NCBI RefSeq assembly: GCF_902497745.1
Contig: NZ_CABVHJ010000010.1
Location: forward strand, 73,004 to 137,003
Source of the DNA: Pseudomonas fluorescens
Lineage (GTDB): Bacteria; Pseudomonadota; Gammaproteobacteria; Pseudomonadales; Pseudomonadaceae
Length of the DNA: 64,000 nucleotides
Direction of reading: 5' to 3'
The position numbers and the translations under genes are program-made. Numbering within the stretch: position 1 is the stretch's first letter; each line of letters begins with the position of its first letter. Below the pieces are notes generated by a model, which worked only from the letters and a program-made list of their open reading frames with translations, did no database searches and was not told the DNA's origin. Positions 16,044-25,513 of this stretch are shown here, one piece after another.

Positions 16044-16451
16044 TCAGTGCTTGCTGTCCTGAGCGGACATCGCCAGCAGCTGTTTTTCCTGATTCCAGTC
16101 GAACGGTTCGTCGTTCTGTTCTGCTTCGTAGCGACGTTCTTCGAGGGCCTGATACATGTCGATCTCTTCATCGGACAGGTAGTGCAGGCAGTCGCCGGCG
16201 AAGAACCACAGCAGATCGCGCGGGATCAGGTGGGCGATTTGCGGGTAACGGGTAATCACTTGAGTCAGGATGTCCTGGCCCAGATATTGGCTTTCGATCG
16301 GATCGATCGGCAGCGATGCCAGCAGTTCGTCGAAGCGCTCCAGAAACAAGGCATGGCTTTCTTCGGGAACCTGTTCGGCCTCACCTACGGCGACCAGGAT
16401 ACTGCGCAGGTGGTCGAGCAAAACAAGATGGTCGGCAACGACGTTGGACAC
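16044..16451 (-). CDS. PA2817-family protein, unknown function
   Basis: This 135-residue acidic soluble protein has no membrane segment and no catalytic motif that I recognise. It resembles the small conserved protein next to fadE in Pseudomonas (PA2817). Start: a GTG at 16451 has GAGGA about 10 nt upstream and begins VSNVVADHLVLLDHL; an upstream ATG would add 21 residues of unlikely sequence. It lies 75 nt downstream of where fadE ends on the opposite side and is read in the same direction (minus), possibly as a separate unit. Confidence 0.8.
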   Translation of the reverse strand: MSNVVADHLVLLDHLRSILVAVGEAEQVPEESHALFLERFDELLASLPIDPIESQYLGQDILTQVITRYPQIAHLIPRDLLWFFAGDCLHYLSDEEIDMYQALEERRYEAEQNDEPFDWNQEKQLLAMSAQDSKH

Positions 16452-16525
16452 GAGATAAGTCCTCAAGAGCAAAACGGGCGCGGGAGTATAAAGCCCCTGC
16501 GCCCTCTTGGACATGCTTGTCAGGA

Positions 16526-18973
16526 TCAGCGGACTTTGCCCTCTGCCTGTTTCAGTTCTTCTTTGTCGAAATCATCGACATCGATCACCTTGCGTCGCGC
16601 CGCTTCGGCATCACGCAAGCTCTGTGCTTCCACCGGTTGCAACACCCCGGCCTCCAGCGCCGCATCGATGGCGTGTTCGCCCGCGACCGGTTTCACCTGA
16701 CCGCTTTTCAGCGAGGTGTGCAGTTTTTTGTGCAGCGGCTGTGCGGCGCTCAGCAAATCGCTGGCATGTTGCAATGCCCCGACGGCATCGTCTGCCGACT
16801 GTGGGCGATAGCAACCGGCAAGCAGCTCCTCCAGCGCCGGATCGCCCTTGGCGCGACCAATGACGCCAGCCACTTCGGCACCGAGTTTGTCCGACGGGCC
16901 TTTGTGACGACGACCAAACGGGAAGACGATGGCGCGCAACAGACAGCCAAACACTTTGTTCGGGAAGTTGCGCAGTAATTCATCCAGCGCCCGTTCCGAT
17001 TGGCCGAGGCTTTCTTCCATCGCCCAACGGAACAGCGGCTCCATGTAGGCCGGCGAATCCAGATCGTGGTAACGCTTGAGTGCGGCAGAGGCCAGATACA
17101 GATTGCTCAGCACATCACCCAAGCGCGCCGACAGACGTTCGCGACGCTTCAGCTCGCCGCCGAGCAACATCATGCTGAAGTCGGCGAGCATGGCGAACGC
17201 CGCTGCCTGACGGTTGAGTGCGCGGAAGTATCCCTGACTGATCTTGTCGCCCGGCGCATGTTCGAAGTGGCCGAAACCGAGGTTCAACACCAGCGTACTG
17301 GCCGCATTGCTCACAGCGAAACCGATGTGTTTGAGCAGCAGGCCGTCGAACTCTTTCAGCGCCTGATCCTTGTCCTCACGACCGGCCAGAGCCATTTCCT
17401 TGAGTACGAACGGATGGCAACGAATCGCGCCCTGACCGAAGATCATCAGGTTGCGCGACAGGATGTTCGCACCCTCCACGGTGATGAAGATCGGTGCACC
17501 GTTCCAGCTGCGCCCGAGGTAGTTGTTCCGCCCCATGATGATCGCCTTGCCACCGTGCACATCCATCGCGTGGCTGATGCACTCGCGGCCGCGTTCGGTG
17601 AGGTGGTACTTGAGGATTGCCGACAGCACCGAGGGTTTTTCGCCGAGGTCCACCGCGTTGGCGGTGAGCATCCGCGCGGCATCCATCATCCACGCGTTGC
17701 CGCCGATGCGCGCCATGGCCTCCTGAATACCTTCGAACGCCGATAGCGGCACGTTGAACTGTTCACGAATCTGCGCGTATTGCCCGGTGACCAGACTGGT
17801 GAACTTGGCTGCGCCGGTACCGACTGCCGGCAACGAAATCGAACGGCCGACCGACAGGCAGTTCATCAGCATCATCCAGCCCTTGCCGAGCATTTCCTGA
17901 CCGCCGATAAGGAAGTCGAGCGGAATGAACACATCCTTGCCGGAGTTCGGGCCGTTCATGAACGCCGCGCCCAGTGGCAGGTGACGACGCCCGATTTCTA
18001 CGCCGGCGGTATCGGTCGGGATCAGCGCAAGGCTGATGCCAAGGTCTTCCTTGTCACCCAGCAGATGCTCCGGGTCGTAGGCCTTGAAGGCCAGGCCGAG
18101 CAGGGTCGCGACCGGGCCGAGGGTGATGTAGCGTTTTTCCCAGTTCAGGCGCAGACCAATGACTTCCTGACCATCCCATTGGCCTTTGCAGATGATCCCG
18201 GTGTCGGGCATCGCTCCTGCATCGGAACCGGCGAGCGGACCGGTGAGGGCGAAGCACGGGATGTCATCGCCACGGGCCAGGCGTGGCAGGTAGTGATTGC
18301 GTTGTTCGTCGGTGCCGTAATGCAGCAGCAGTTCGGCCGGGCCGAGGGAGTTCGGCACCATGACGGTGGAGGCGAGGTCACCGCTGCGGGTGGCCAGTTT
18401 CATTGCCACTTGCGAGTGGGCGTAGGCCGAGAACCCTTTACCGCCAAATTCTTTCGGAATGATCAGGGCAAAAAAGCCATGTTCCTTGATGTGCGTCCAG
18501 GCTTCGGCCGGCAGGTCCATCGACTGGCCGATCTGCCAGTCGGTGACCATGGCGCAGAGTTCCTCGGTCGGGCCGTCAATGAACGCTTGCTCTTCTTCGC
18601 TCAGTTGCACCTTCGGATAGGCCAGCAGTTTGTCCCAGTCCGGACGACCGCTGAACAGCTCGCCATCCCACCACACGGTGCCGGCGTCGATCGCGTCGCG
18701 TTCGGTCTGCGACATCGGCGGCAGGGTTTTCTGGAACCAGTTGAACAGCGGCGCAGTGAAATGTTTGCGGCGCAGGTCAGGTAACAGCAGCGGTGCAGCG
18801 ACCACCGCCAGCAGTACCCAGAACACCAGCAACAGCCAGCCCGGTGCGTGGCTGAATATCCCCATCGCCAAGAGGTAGACGGCAACGATGCCCAGCGCTG
18901 GCAGCGGGGCGATGCGCCGGTGGGCGAGATACGCCACGCCAACGATCAAAACCAGTATCCACAACAACAGCAT
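16526..18973 (-). CDS. fadE: Acyl-CoA dehydrogenase, FadE type
   Basis: The 815-residue protein carries out the first step of fatty-acid beta-oxidation. Two hydrophobic N-terminal segments (LLLWILVLIVGVAYLA and the GIVAVYLLAMGIF to LLLVFWVLLAVVAAPLLL region) anchor it in the membrane, as in E. coli FadE. The central acyl-CoA dehydrogenase domain includes FALTGPLAGSDAGAMPDTG and the GGKAIIMGRNNYLGR segment; the DUF1974 C-terminal region follows. GGAGG lies 8 nt before the ATG at 18973, deciding the start. The length matches the P. aeruginosa PA2815-like enzyme. FAD and acyl-CoA are the expected ligands. Confidence 0.95.
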   Translation of the reverse strand: MLLLWILVLIVGVAYLAHRRIAPLPALGIVAVYLLAMGIFSHAPGWLLLVFWVLLAVVAAPLLLPDLRRKHFTAPLFNWFQKTLPPMSQTERDAIDAGTVWWDGELFSGRPDWDKLLAYPKVQLSEEEQAFIDGPTEELCAMVTDWQIGQSMDLPAEAWTHIKEHGFFALIIPKEFGGKGFSAYAHSQVAMKLATRSGDLASTVMVPNSLGPAELLLHYGTDEQRNHYLPRLARGDDIPCFALTGPLAGSDAGAMPDTGIICKGQWDGQEVIGLRLNWEKRYITLGPVATLLGLAFKAYDPEHLLGDKEDLGISLALIPTDTAGVEIGRRHLPLGAAFMNGPNSGKDVFIPLDFLIGGQEMLGKGWMMLMNCLSVGRSISLPAVGTGAAKFTSLVTGQYAQIREQFNVPLSAFEGIQEAMARIGGNAWMMDAARMLTANAVDLGEKPSVLSAILKYHLTERGRECISHAMDVHGGKAIIMGRNNYLGRSWNGAPIFITVEGANILSRNLMIFGQGAIRCHPFVLKEMALAGREDKDQALKEFDGLLLKHIGFAVSNAASTLVLNLGFGHFEHAPGDKISQGYFRALNRQAAAFAMLADFSMMLLGGELKRRERLSARLGDVLSNLYLASAALKRYHDLDSPAYMEPLFRWAMEESLGQSERALDELLRNFPNKVFGCLLRAIVFPFGRRHKGPSDKLGAEVAGVIGRAKGDPALEELLAGCYRPQSADDAVGALQHASDLLSAAQPLHKKLHTSLKSGQVKPVAGEHAIDAALEAGVLQPVEAQSLRDAEAARRKVIDVDDFDKEELKQAEGKVR

Positions 18974-19221
18974 ATTCAGTCCTCCGTGAACCAAGGCAAA
19001 TCGACCCTCCAGAGCTTAGACCGCATCTGTAAAACCGGGTGGTCAGACCAAGGTGATTGAAATCGTGGGAAACCCCGGATGATTTTCGTAGGTTCGGTGG
19101 GCAACACGTGTGGGAAATCGTTCGATCAATCCGCGTCTTTGCGTCCAAGTTTGGCCGAAACGTCGTTATCTCTGTGCTGAAGCTGTCGCTAGACTCGGGA
19201 CTCATCCAGGAGATTGTCGTC

Positions 19222-19881
19222 ATGCACGAGTATCTGAGCCCCGGCCGCTTCATCGATAGTGACCATCCGGCGGTGGTGGAGTTCGCCGAACAACACCGTG
19301 GTGCCAGCCGCGATCCGCTCGCGCAGGCGATCAGTCTTTATTACGCCGTGCGTGAGGCCGTGCGCTACAACCCCTATACCTTCAGCCGTGATCCGCAGAC
19401 CTTGCGCGGCAGTTATGCGCTGGCGACGGGGGAGAGTTATTGCGTACCGAAAGCCACGCTGCTGGCGGGCTGCGCGCGGCATTGCGGAATCGCGGCGCGG
19501 ATCGGTCTGGCCGATGTGAAAAATCATCTGTCGACCCCGCGTCTGCTCGAGTTATTGAAAAGCGATATGTTCGCCATGCACGGCTATACCGAGTTTTTTC
19601 TAGAGGGTCGCTGGGTCAAAGCAACGCCGGCGTTCAACCAGAAGCTCTGCGAGTTGTTCAATGTCGCGCCGCTGGAGTTCGACGGTATCAACGACAGCGT
19701 TTTCCACCCGTTCAACCGCGATGGTGCACAGTTGATGGAGTATCTGGTCGATCACGGCCAATTCGCCGATGTCCCGGAAACCTTTTTCTTCGAGCATCTG
19801 CAAAAGTGCTATCCGCACCTGTTCACCGATCAGCAGCCGCCATTGCTGGGCGATATGCAGAGTGATTTGAGCCGCGTCTGA
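19222..19881 (+). CDS. Transglutaminase-like domain protein
   Basis: The 219-residue protein has the papain-like transglutaminase core: C74 in GESYCVPKATLL and H120 in MHGYTEFFLEG. The usual third residue (Asp in WxxxDPT) appears replaced: here the sequence is WVKATPAFN. The fold is predicted with confidence; activity is less certain. There is no signal peptide, so it acts in the cytosol. CCAGGAGA precedes the ATG at 19222. The gene lies 43 nt before a GST gene and may be cotranscribed with it. The same neighbour set (PA2813-PA2815) is known in P. aeruginosa. Confidence 0.85.
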   Translation: MHEYLSPGRFIDSDHPAVVEFAEQHRGASRDPLAQAISLYYAVREAVRYNPYTFSRDPQTLRGSYALATGESYCVPKATLLAGCARHCGIAARIGLADVKNHLSTPRLLELLKSDMFAMHGYTEFFLEGRWVKATPAFNQKLCELFNVAPLEFDGINDSVFHPFNRDGAQLMEYLVDHGQFADVPETFFFEHLQKCYPHLFTDQQPPLLGDMQSDLSRV

Positions 19882-19924
19882 TCCGGCGTATGCTGCCTGC
19901 CCACGCATTTGAAAAGAGGCGGTC

Positions 19925-20548
19925 ATGCTGAAGATCTGGGGACGGAAAAACTCATCGAATGTCAGGAAACCATTATGGGCCGCCGAGGAACTCGGTCTGG
20001 CCTACGAGGCGATCGATGCCGGTGGCGCATTCGGCGTAGTCGACACACCCGAGTACCGGGCGATGAACCCGAACGGTCGGGTGCCGGTGATCGAGGACGA
20101 CGGTTTTGTGCTGTGGGAATCCAACGCCATCGTTCGCTATCTGCTGGCCAGACATGCGCCCGACAGCCACTGGTATTCGGCGGATCCGCAAGCCCGCGCC
20201 GTCGCTGACAAGTGGATGGACTGGACCACGTCAAGTTTTGCCGGTCCCTTCCGCACGGTGTTCTGGGGCGTGTTGCGCACACCGGCGGACAAACAGGATT
20301 GGCCTGCTATCAACGCCGCGATCAAGGAATGCAACGAGTTGCTGAGCATGGCTGACCATGCCTTGGCCAGTCAGCCATACCTCTCCGGACAAGACATCGG
20401 CATGGGCGATATCCCGCTCGGCAGTTTCATTTATGCCTGGTTCGAGATGCCCATCGAACGCGCCCCGCAACCCCATCTGCAAGCCTGGTACGAGCGCCTG
20501 AAGCAGCGTCCGGCCTACCAGAAAGCGGTTATGACCGCGTTGACTTAA
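19925..20548 (+). CDS. Glutathione S-transferase
   Basis: The 207-residue protein has an N-terminal thioredoxin-like domain (LKIWGRKNSSNVRKPLWAAE; NPNGRVPVIEDD; WESNAIVRYL, the glutathione-binding Glu-Ser) and a helical C-terminal domain. The Ser in the first helix (SSNVRK) is the likely catalytic residue, as in theta/beta-like classes. It is cytosolic; the electrophile substrate is unknown. It follows the transglutaminase-like gene and precedes an ABC-2 export operon. Confidence 0.92.
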   Translation: MLKIWGRKNSSNVRKPLWAAEELGLAYEAIDAGGAFGVVDTPEYRAMNPNGRVPVIEDDGFVLWESNAIVRYLLARHAPDSHWYSADPQARAVADKWMDWTTSSFAGPFRTVFWGVLRTPADKQDWPAINAAIKECNELLSMADHALASQPYLSGQDIGMGDIPLGSFIYAWFEMPIERAPQPHLQAWYERLKQRPAYQKAVMTALT

Positions 20549-20671
20549 TACCTACTATCGACACACTTGACTGTACTTGTACGGCGGCGGCAAGCACCAT
20601 TGCGCACTTGCGCTGCGGTTCGATCCTTCGCCGCCGTCTCCTTTTTTCCTTCAATGGTGCGTAAATCAGAT

Positions 20672-21604
20672 ATGAGTTCCGCTCTGTCCATCCGGCAGCT
20701 AACCAAAACCTACGGCAACGGGTTCCAGGCCTTGAGTGGTATCGATCTGGACGTCGCCGAAGGTGACTTTTTCGCCTTGCTCGGCCCCAACGGTGCTGGC
20801 AAATCCACGACCATCGGCATTCTCTCGACCCTGGTGAACAAAACCAGCGGCACGGTGAATATTTTCGGTCATGACCTGGACAAAAATCCTGCGCAGCTCA
20901 AGCGCTCGATCGGCGTAGTGCCGCAGGAATTCAACTTCAACCAGTTCGAAAAGACCTTCGACATCGTCGTGACGCAGGCCGGTTACTACGGCATTCCGGC
21001 GAAGGTCGCCAAGGAACGCGCCGAGCAGTACCTCACCCAACTGGGCCTGTGGGACAAGCGCGATGTGCCGTCGCGTTCGTTGTCCGGCGGCATGAAGCGG
21101 CGCTTGATGATCGCTCGTGCGCTGGTACACGAACCACGTCTGCTGATCCTTGATGAACCGACCGCAGGCGTCGATATCGAGTTGCGTCGTTCGATGTGGA
21201 CGTTCCTCACCGAGCTGAACCAGAAAGGCATCACCATCATCCTCACCACGCACTATCTGGAAGAGGCTGAGCAGTTGTGCCGCAACATCGGCATCATCGA
21301 CCACGGCACCATCGTCGAGAACACCAGCATGAAACAATTGCTGGGCCAGTTGCACGTGGAAACCTTCCTGCTGGACCTGAAAAACGACTTGCACGCCGCG
21401 CCGCAATTGCTCGGCTACCCCGCCCGGTTGATCGACGGTCACACCCTCGAAGTCCAGGTCGACAAATCCATGGGCATCACGGCGTTGTTCACCCAGTTGG
21501 CGCAGCAGAACATCGAAGTGCTGAGCCTGCGTAACAAAACCAATCGCCTCGAGGAGCTGTTCGTGTCTCTGGTGGAGAAAAATCTGTCGAAGGTGGCGGT
21601 ATGA
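20672..21604 (+). CDS. ABC-2 exporter ATP-binding protein (YadG-like)
   Basis: The 310-residue ATPase shows Walker A GPNGAGKST, Q-loop VVPQEFNFN, signature LSGGMKRRL and Walker B LLILDEPTAGVD, then the H-loop TTHYLEEAE. A C-terminal extension of about 90 residues follows, usual for the ABC-2/DRA group. The start at MSSALSIRQLTKTYG gives family length. Its stop overlaps the permease start (ATGA). The pair resembles E. coli YadG/YadH and PA2812/PA2811. The cargo is not known. Confidence 0.94.
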   Translation: MSSALSIRQLTKTYGNGFQALSGIDLDVAEGDFFALLGPNGAGKSTTIGILSTLVNKTSGTVNIFGHDLDKNPAQLKRSIGVVPQEFNFNQFEKTFDIVVTQAGYYGIPAKVAKERAEQYLTQLGLWDKRDVPSRSLSGGMKRRLMIARALVHEPRLLILDEPTAGVDIELRRSMWTFLTELNQKGITIILTTHYLEEAEQLCRNIGIIDHGTIVENTSMKQLLGQLHVETFLLDLKNDLHAAPQLLGYPARLIDGHTLEVQVDKSMGITALFTQLAQQNIEVLSLRNKTNRLEELFVSLVEKNLSKVAV

Positions 21605-22380
21605 GTTCCGAATTCCGTCCCAACCTTGTCGCCCTGCAGACCATTGTTTACCGCGAGGTCAAACGCTTCACGCGGATCTGGCCGCAAACGCTGCTGCCGC
21701 CGGCGATCACCATGGTTCTGTACTTTGTGATCTTCGGCAATCTGATCGGTCGGCAGATCGGCGACATGGGTGGCTTCACTTACATGGAGTACATCGTGCC
21801 GGGGCTGATCATGATGTCGGTGATCACCAACTCTTACGGCAACGTGGTGTCGAGTTTCTTCGGCAGCAAGTTCCAGCGCTCTATCGAAGAGCTGATGGTG
21901 TCGCCGGTGTCGCCGCACACGATTCTGATTGGCTTCACCATTGGCGGCGTGTTGCGTGGTCTGATGGTCGGCGTGATCGTGACGATTCTGTCGCTGTTCT
22001 TTACCCATCTGCAGGTGCACCACTTGGGCGTGACCATTTTGGTGGTGGTGCTGACGGCGACGATCTTCTCGCTGCTGGGCTTCATCAACGCGGTGTTTGC
22101 GCGCAACTTCGATGATATTTCGATCATCCCGACCTTTGTGTTGACGCCGCTGACCTATCTGGGTGGGGTATTCTACTCGATCACGTTGCTGCCACCGTTC
22201 TGGCAGACCGTGTCGCTGGCCAACCCGGTGCTGCACATGGTCAATGCCTTCCGTTACGGCATTCTGGGTGTGTCGGATATCCGCATCGGCATCGCGATCA
22301 CCTTCATGCTTGTCGCGACCGTTGTGCTGTATCTCGGTTGCGCACGGTTGCTGGTGAGTGGGCGCGGGATGCGTACCTGA
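21601..22380 (+). CDS. ABC-2 exporter permease (YadH-like)
   Basis: The 259-residue integral membrane protein has about six transmembrane segments. The ABC-2 permease signature is in the C-terminal half (TPLTYLGGVFYSITLLPPFW). It overlaps the ATPase gene by 4 nt, so the two make an exporter. YadH homologues are close in sequence and length. An inverted REP pair follows the gene. Confidence 0.94.
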   Translation: MSSEFRPNLVALQTIVYREVKRFTRIWPQTLLPPAITMVLYFVIFGNLIGRQIGDMGGFTYMEYIVPGLIMMSVITNSYGNVVSSFFGSKFQRSIEELMVSPVSPHTILIGFTIGGVLRGLMVGVIVTILSLFFTHLQVHHLGVTILVVVLTATIFSLLGFINAVFARNFDDISIIPTFVLTPLTYLGGVFYSITLLPPFWQTVSLANPVLHMVNAFRYGILGVSDIRIGIAITFMLVATVVLYLGCARLLVSGRGMRT

Positions 22381-22395
22381 TTCCAGACCGAGTCG

Positions 22396-22471
22396 TGGCC
22401 ATCGCGAGCAGGCTCACTCCTACAGGGGAACGCATTCCAATGTAGGAGTGAGCCTGCTCGCGATGGGGCCA
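22396..22471. repeat. Inverted REP pair, TAGGAGTGAGCC variant
   Basis: Left arm TGGCCATCGCGAGCAGGCTC is mirrored by GAGCCTGCTCGCGATGGGGC. The core differs from the GTGGGAGCGAGCC type by AGTGAG for AGCGAG. It lies between the convergent exporter permease and DUF2062 genes. Confidence 0.9.
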
Positions 22472-22523
22472 ATCCAGACGCCACAAATCAAATCGGCCTC
22501 CCACTGCGGAGGCCGTTTTGCAT

Positions 22524-23042
22524 TCAGCGCATGCGGCTTTTCTTGCGCCGCGCCCATTGCCGCGCGACCCACCAGCGCCAATACATCATCACCAGGCAAT
22601 AGGCGAGGGCGCCCAGCACCAGCCCTACCACTACCGAACCGAGCAGAAACGGCTGCCACAGTGTCGACAACTCGCCGCTGATCCACTCCCAGGTCAGTTC
22701 ATCCGGCAGATGCCGGGCGGGCACGTCCATCAAAAACGCCCCGGCCTGATAAGTGCAGAAGAACACCGCCGGCATGGTGATCGGGTTGGTCAGCCACACC
22801 AGGCTGACCGCAATCGGCATGTTCCCCCGCACCATGACGGCAAGGGCGGCGGCCACCAGCATTTGCGCCGGAATCGGCAGGAATGCGGCGAACAGACCGA
22901 CCGCCATCGCCCGCGCGACCGAGTGGCGATTGAGGTGCCAGAGGTTCGGGTCATGCAGCAACTTGCCGAGAAAGCGTAAGGATTTGTGTTCCCTGATGCT
23001 CGTCGGATCGGGCATGTAACGTTTGAATAAGCGCCGGGGCAT
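22524..23042 (-). CDS. DUF2062 membrane protein
   Basis: The 172-residue protein starts MPRRLFKRYMPDP and has hydrophobic segments in the DUF2062 pattern (AVAMAVGLFAAFLPIPAQMLVA; NPITMPAVFFCTY; LLGSVVVGLVLGALAYCLV). Function is unknown for the family. A basic C-terminus (ARRKKSRMR) is probably cytoplasmic. It is divergent from comEC with about 136 nt between the starts, the arrangement found in P. aeruginosa next to PA2984. The upstream in-frame extension is not used because the conserved N-terminus begins here. Confidence 0.88.
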   Translation of the reverse strand: MPRRLFKRYMPDPTSIREHKSLRFLGKLLHDPNLWHLNRHSVARAMAVGLFAAFLPIPAQMLVAAALAVMVRGNMPIAVSLVWLTNPITMPAVFFCTYQAGAFLMDVPARHLPDELTWEWISGELSTLWQPFLLGSVVVGLVLGALAYCLVMMYWRWWVARQWARRKKSRMR

Positions 23043-23178
23043 AAGGCTTCTCGGTCGGTTAAGGCGGCAAGTATGTCTGGATTCTACGAAGCGCCCATTC
23101 AGACTTTGTGACAATTGTTGACGACGCACGTGCCCGACACCCGCTATGCCTAAGTGCGGGACTCTCAAGGACGGGCTT

Positions 23179-25413
23179 ATGCGCACAGGGATGATGGCGC
23201 TGGCAGTCGGTCTGCTGGCCCCGGTTTTTATGCCGGCCTTACCGCCGGTCTGGTTGATGCTGTTGTTGCCGGTGACGGCTTTGATGTTGCTGCCGTTTCG
23301 CAGCTATCCGTTGGCGTTTTTGCTGTTTGGTTTCACGTGGGCCAGCGTCGGTGCGCAATGGGCGTTGAATGATCGCTTGCCGGCCGAACTGGATGGCGAA
23401 ACCCGCTGGCTCGAAGGGCGGGTGGTCGGTTTGCCGCAGAGCGCAGACGGCGTGGTGCGTTTCGAATTGGCCGACGCGCAATCACGTCACGGGAAATTAC
23501 CCACGCTGATGCGTCTGGCCTGGTACGCCGGGCAGCCGGTCAACAGTGGCGAGCGTTGGCGATTGGCAGTCAAACTCAAGCGCCCCGGCGGTTTGCTCAA
23601 TCCGGATGCGTTCGATTACGAGGCTTGGCTGCTGGCGCAACGCATCGGTGCGACGGGCACGATCAAGGATGGTCAACGCCTGAGCGAAGCGCGTTGGGCC
23701 TGGCGCGACAGCATTCGTCAGCGCCTGCTTGCAGTGGATGCGCACGGTCGGGCCGGTGCTCTGGCCGCGCTGGTGTTGGGCGATGGGTCCGGGCTCAGTC
23801 GCGAGGATTGGCAGATTCTTCAGGACACCGGCACCGTGCATTTGTTGGTGATTTCCGGACAGCACATCGGTTTGCTGGCGGCGGTGATGTACATGCTGGT
23901 CGCCGGCCTGGCCCGTTTTGGCCTGTGGCCGTTGCGCTGGCCGTGGCTGCCGTGGGCCTGTGGGCTGGCGTTCGCGGCAGCGTTTGGTTATGGCCTGCTC
24001 GCCGGATTCGACGTGCCGGTACAACGCGCCTGCGTGATGGTCGGGCTGGTGTTGTTGTGGCGTCTGCGCTATCGCCATCTGGGGGCATGGTGGCCGCTGC
24101 TGCTGGCGTTCAATGGCGTGCTGTTGCTGGATCCGCTCGTCAGTTTGCGTCCGGGTTTGTGGCTCTCGTTTGCGGCGGTGGCCGTGCTGATCTTTACCTT
24201 TGGCGGTCGTTTGGGCGCGTGGCGCTGGTGGCAGACCTGGACGCGGGCGCAATGGTTGATTGCGATCGGTTTGTGCCCGGTATTGCTGGCCCTGAACCTG
24301 CCGATCAGTCTCAGCGGGCCGCTGGCCAATTTGCTTGCAGTGCCTTGGGTCAGTCTTGTCGTGCTGCCGCCGGCGTTGCTCGGGACGATGTTGTTGCCCA
24401 TACCCTATGTCGGCGAAGGGCTGTTGTGGCTGGCCGGTGGTTTGATCGACGGGTTGTTTCGCGCGCTGGCGATAATGGCCGGGCATTGGCCTGCATGGAT
24501 CGCACCCTCGATACCCGCCTGGTTCTTGGCTGCTGGCAGCCTCGGCGCCGTGTTGTTGCTGTTGCCGCGCGGCGTGCCAATGCGCCCGCTGGGCTGGCCA
24601 TTGCTGTTGCTGCTGGTGGTGCCGCCACGCGAACGGCTGGATGAGGGATTGGCCGAGATCTGGCAACTCGATGTCGGCCAAGGCCTGGCCATCCTGATCC
24701 GCACCCGCCATCACACGTTGCTCTATGACGCTGGGCCGCGCTTTGGTGATTTCGATCTCGGCGAGCGGGTGGTGCTGCCCGCGTTGCGCAAACTGAGAGT
24801 GGAAAAACTCGATCTGATGCTGCTCAGCCATGCGGATGCCGATCACGCGGGTGGCGCTCTGGCGATCACCCGTGGTTTGACCGTCGATCGCGTGATCAGC
24901 GGTGACCCGGCGGGATTGCCTGAGGTGTTGAGCGCCGAAGCCTGCGAAAGCGGCCGGCAATGGCAGTGGGACGGAGTCGCCTTTCAACTCTGGCAGTGGG
25001 CGGGCGCCCGCGACAGCAATCAGCGCTCCTGCGTCTTGCAGATCGAGGCCAATGGCGAGCGCCTGTTACTGACCGGCGATATCGACACCCACGCCGAACG
25101 CGCGCTGCTCGACAGTCCTTTGGCCGTGCCGACGCCATGGCTGCAATCGCCCCATCACGGCAGCCGCAGTTCATCGTCAATGGCGCTGCTCAAGGTGTTG
25201 CAACCCGCGGCCGTGCTGATTTCCCGTGGGCAGGGCAATTCCTTCGGCCATCCGCATCCGACCGTGCTGGCGCGTTATCGCAAACAGGGACTGCGCATTT
25301 ACGACAGCGCCGAGCAGGGTGCCATTCAGGTGCAGCTGGGCACCTTCGCGCCGCCTCGCACGATGCGTCATCAGCGGCGTTTCTGGCGTGATCCGCCCGC
25401 GCTGGCCCACTGA
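23179..25413 (+). CDS. comEC: ComEC/Rec2 DNA-uptake channel protein
   Basis: The 744-residue inner-membrane protein shows a DUF4131 N-terminal region, the competence domain with many membrane segments (VHLLVISGQHIGLLAAVMYM is the ComEC hallmark) and a C-terminal metallo-beta-lactamase domain (LDVGQGLAILI; LSHADADHAGG; SPHHGSRSSS). It carries single-stranded DNA into the cell in transformation; the lactamase-like domain may degrade the second strand. AAGGA lies 7 nt before the ATG at 23179. About 100 nt separate it from exbB. Confidence 0.95.
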   Translation: MRTGMMALAVGLLAPVFMPALPPVWLMLLLPVTALMLLPFRSYPLAFLLFGFTWASVGAQWALNDRLPAELDGETRWLEGRVVGLPQSADGVVRFELADAQSRHGKLPTLMRLAWYAGQPVNSGERWRLAVKLKRPGGLLNPDAFDYEAWLLAQRIGATGTIKDGQRLSEARWAWRDSIRQRLLAVDAHGRAGALAALVLGDGSGLSREDWQILQDTGTVHLLVISGQHIGLLAAVMYMLVAGLARFGLWPLRWPWLPWACGLAFAAAFGYGLLAGFDVPVQRACVMVGLVLLWRLRYRHLGAWWPLLLAFNGVLLLDPLVSLRPGLWLSFAAVAVLIFTFGGRLGAWRWWQTWTRAQWLIAIGLCPVLLALNLPISLSGPLANLLAVPWVSLVVLPPALLGTMLLPIPYVGEGLLWLAGGLIDGLFRALAIMAGHWPAWIAPSIPAWFLAAGSLGAVLLLLPRGVPMRPLGWPLLLLLVVPPRERLDEGLAEIWQLDVGQGLAILIRTRHHTLLYDAGPRFGDFDLGERVVLPALRKLRVEKLDLMLLSHADADHAGGALAITRGLTVDRVISGDPAGLPEVLSAEACESGRQWQWDGVAFQLWQWAGARDSNQRSCVLQIEANGERLLLTGDIDTHAERALLDSPLAVPTPWLQSPHHGSRSSSSMALLKVLQPAAVLISRGQGNSFGHPHPTVLARYRKQGLRIYDSAEQGAIQVQLGTFAPPRTMRHQRRFWRDPPALAH

Positions 25414-25513
25414 TCGGGGCATGAGCCAATGGGTATCACGGTCGTCGGGGCGGCGGGTCTTAATCGTCGATCGGTATGGTAAAGTGGCGCACTTTTTCGA
25501 GGGGACTGTCACT

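Noticed and set aside
23497..24987. A 496-codon open frame on the minus strand opposite comEC.
   Set aside because: Its protein is rich in Gln, His, Arg and Pro, as shadow frames of high-GC genes are, and comEC is clearly the real gene.
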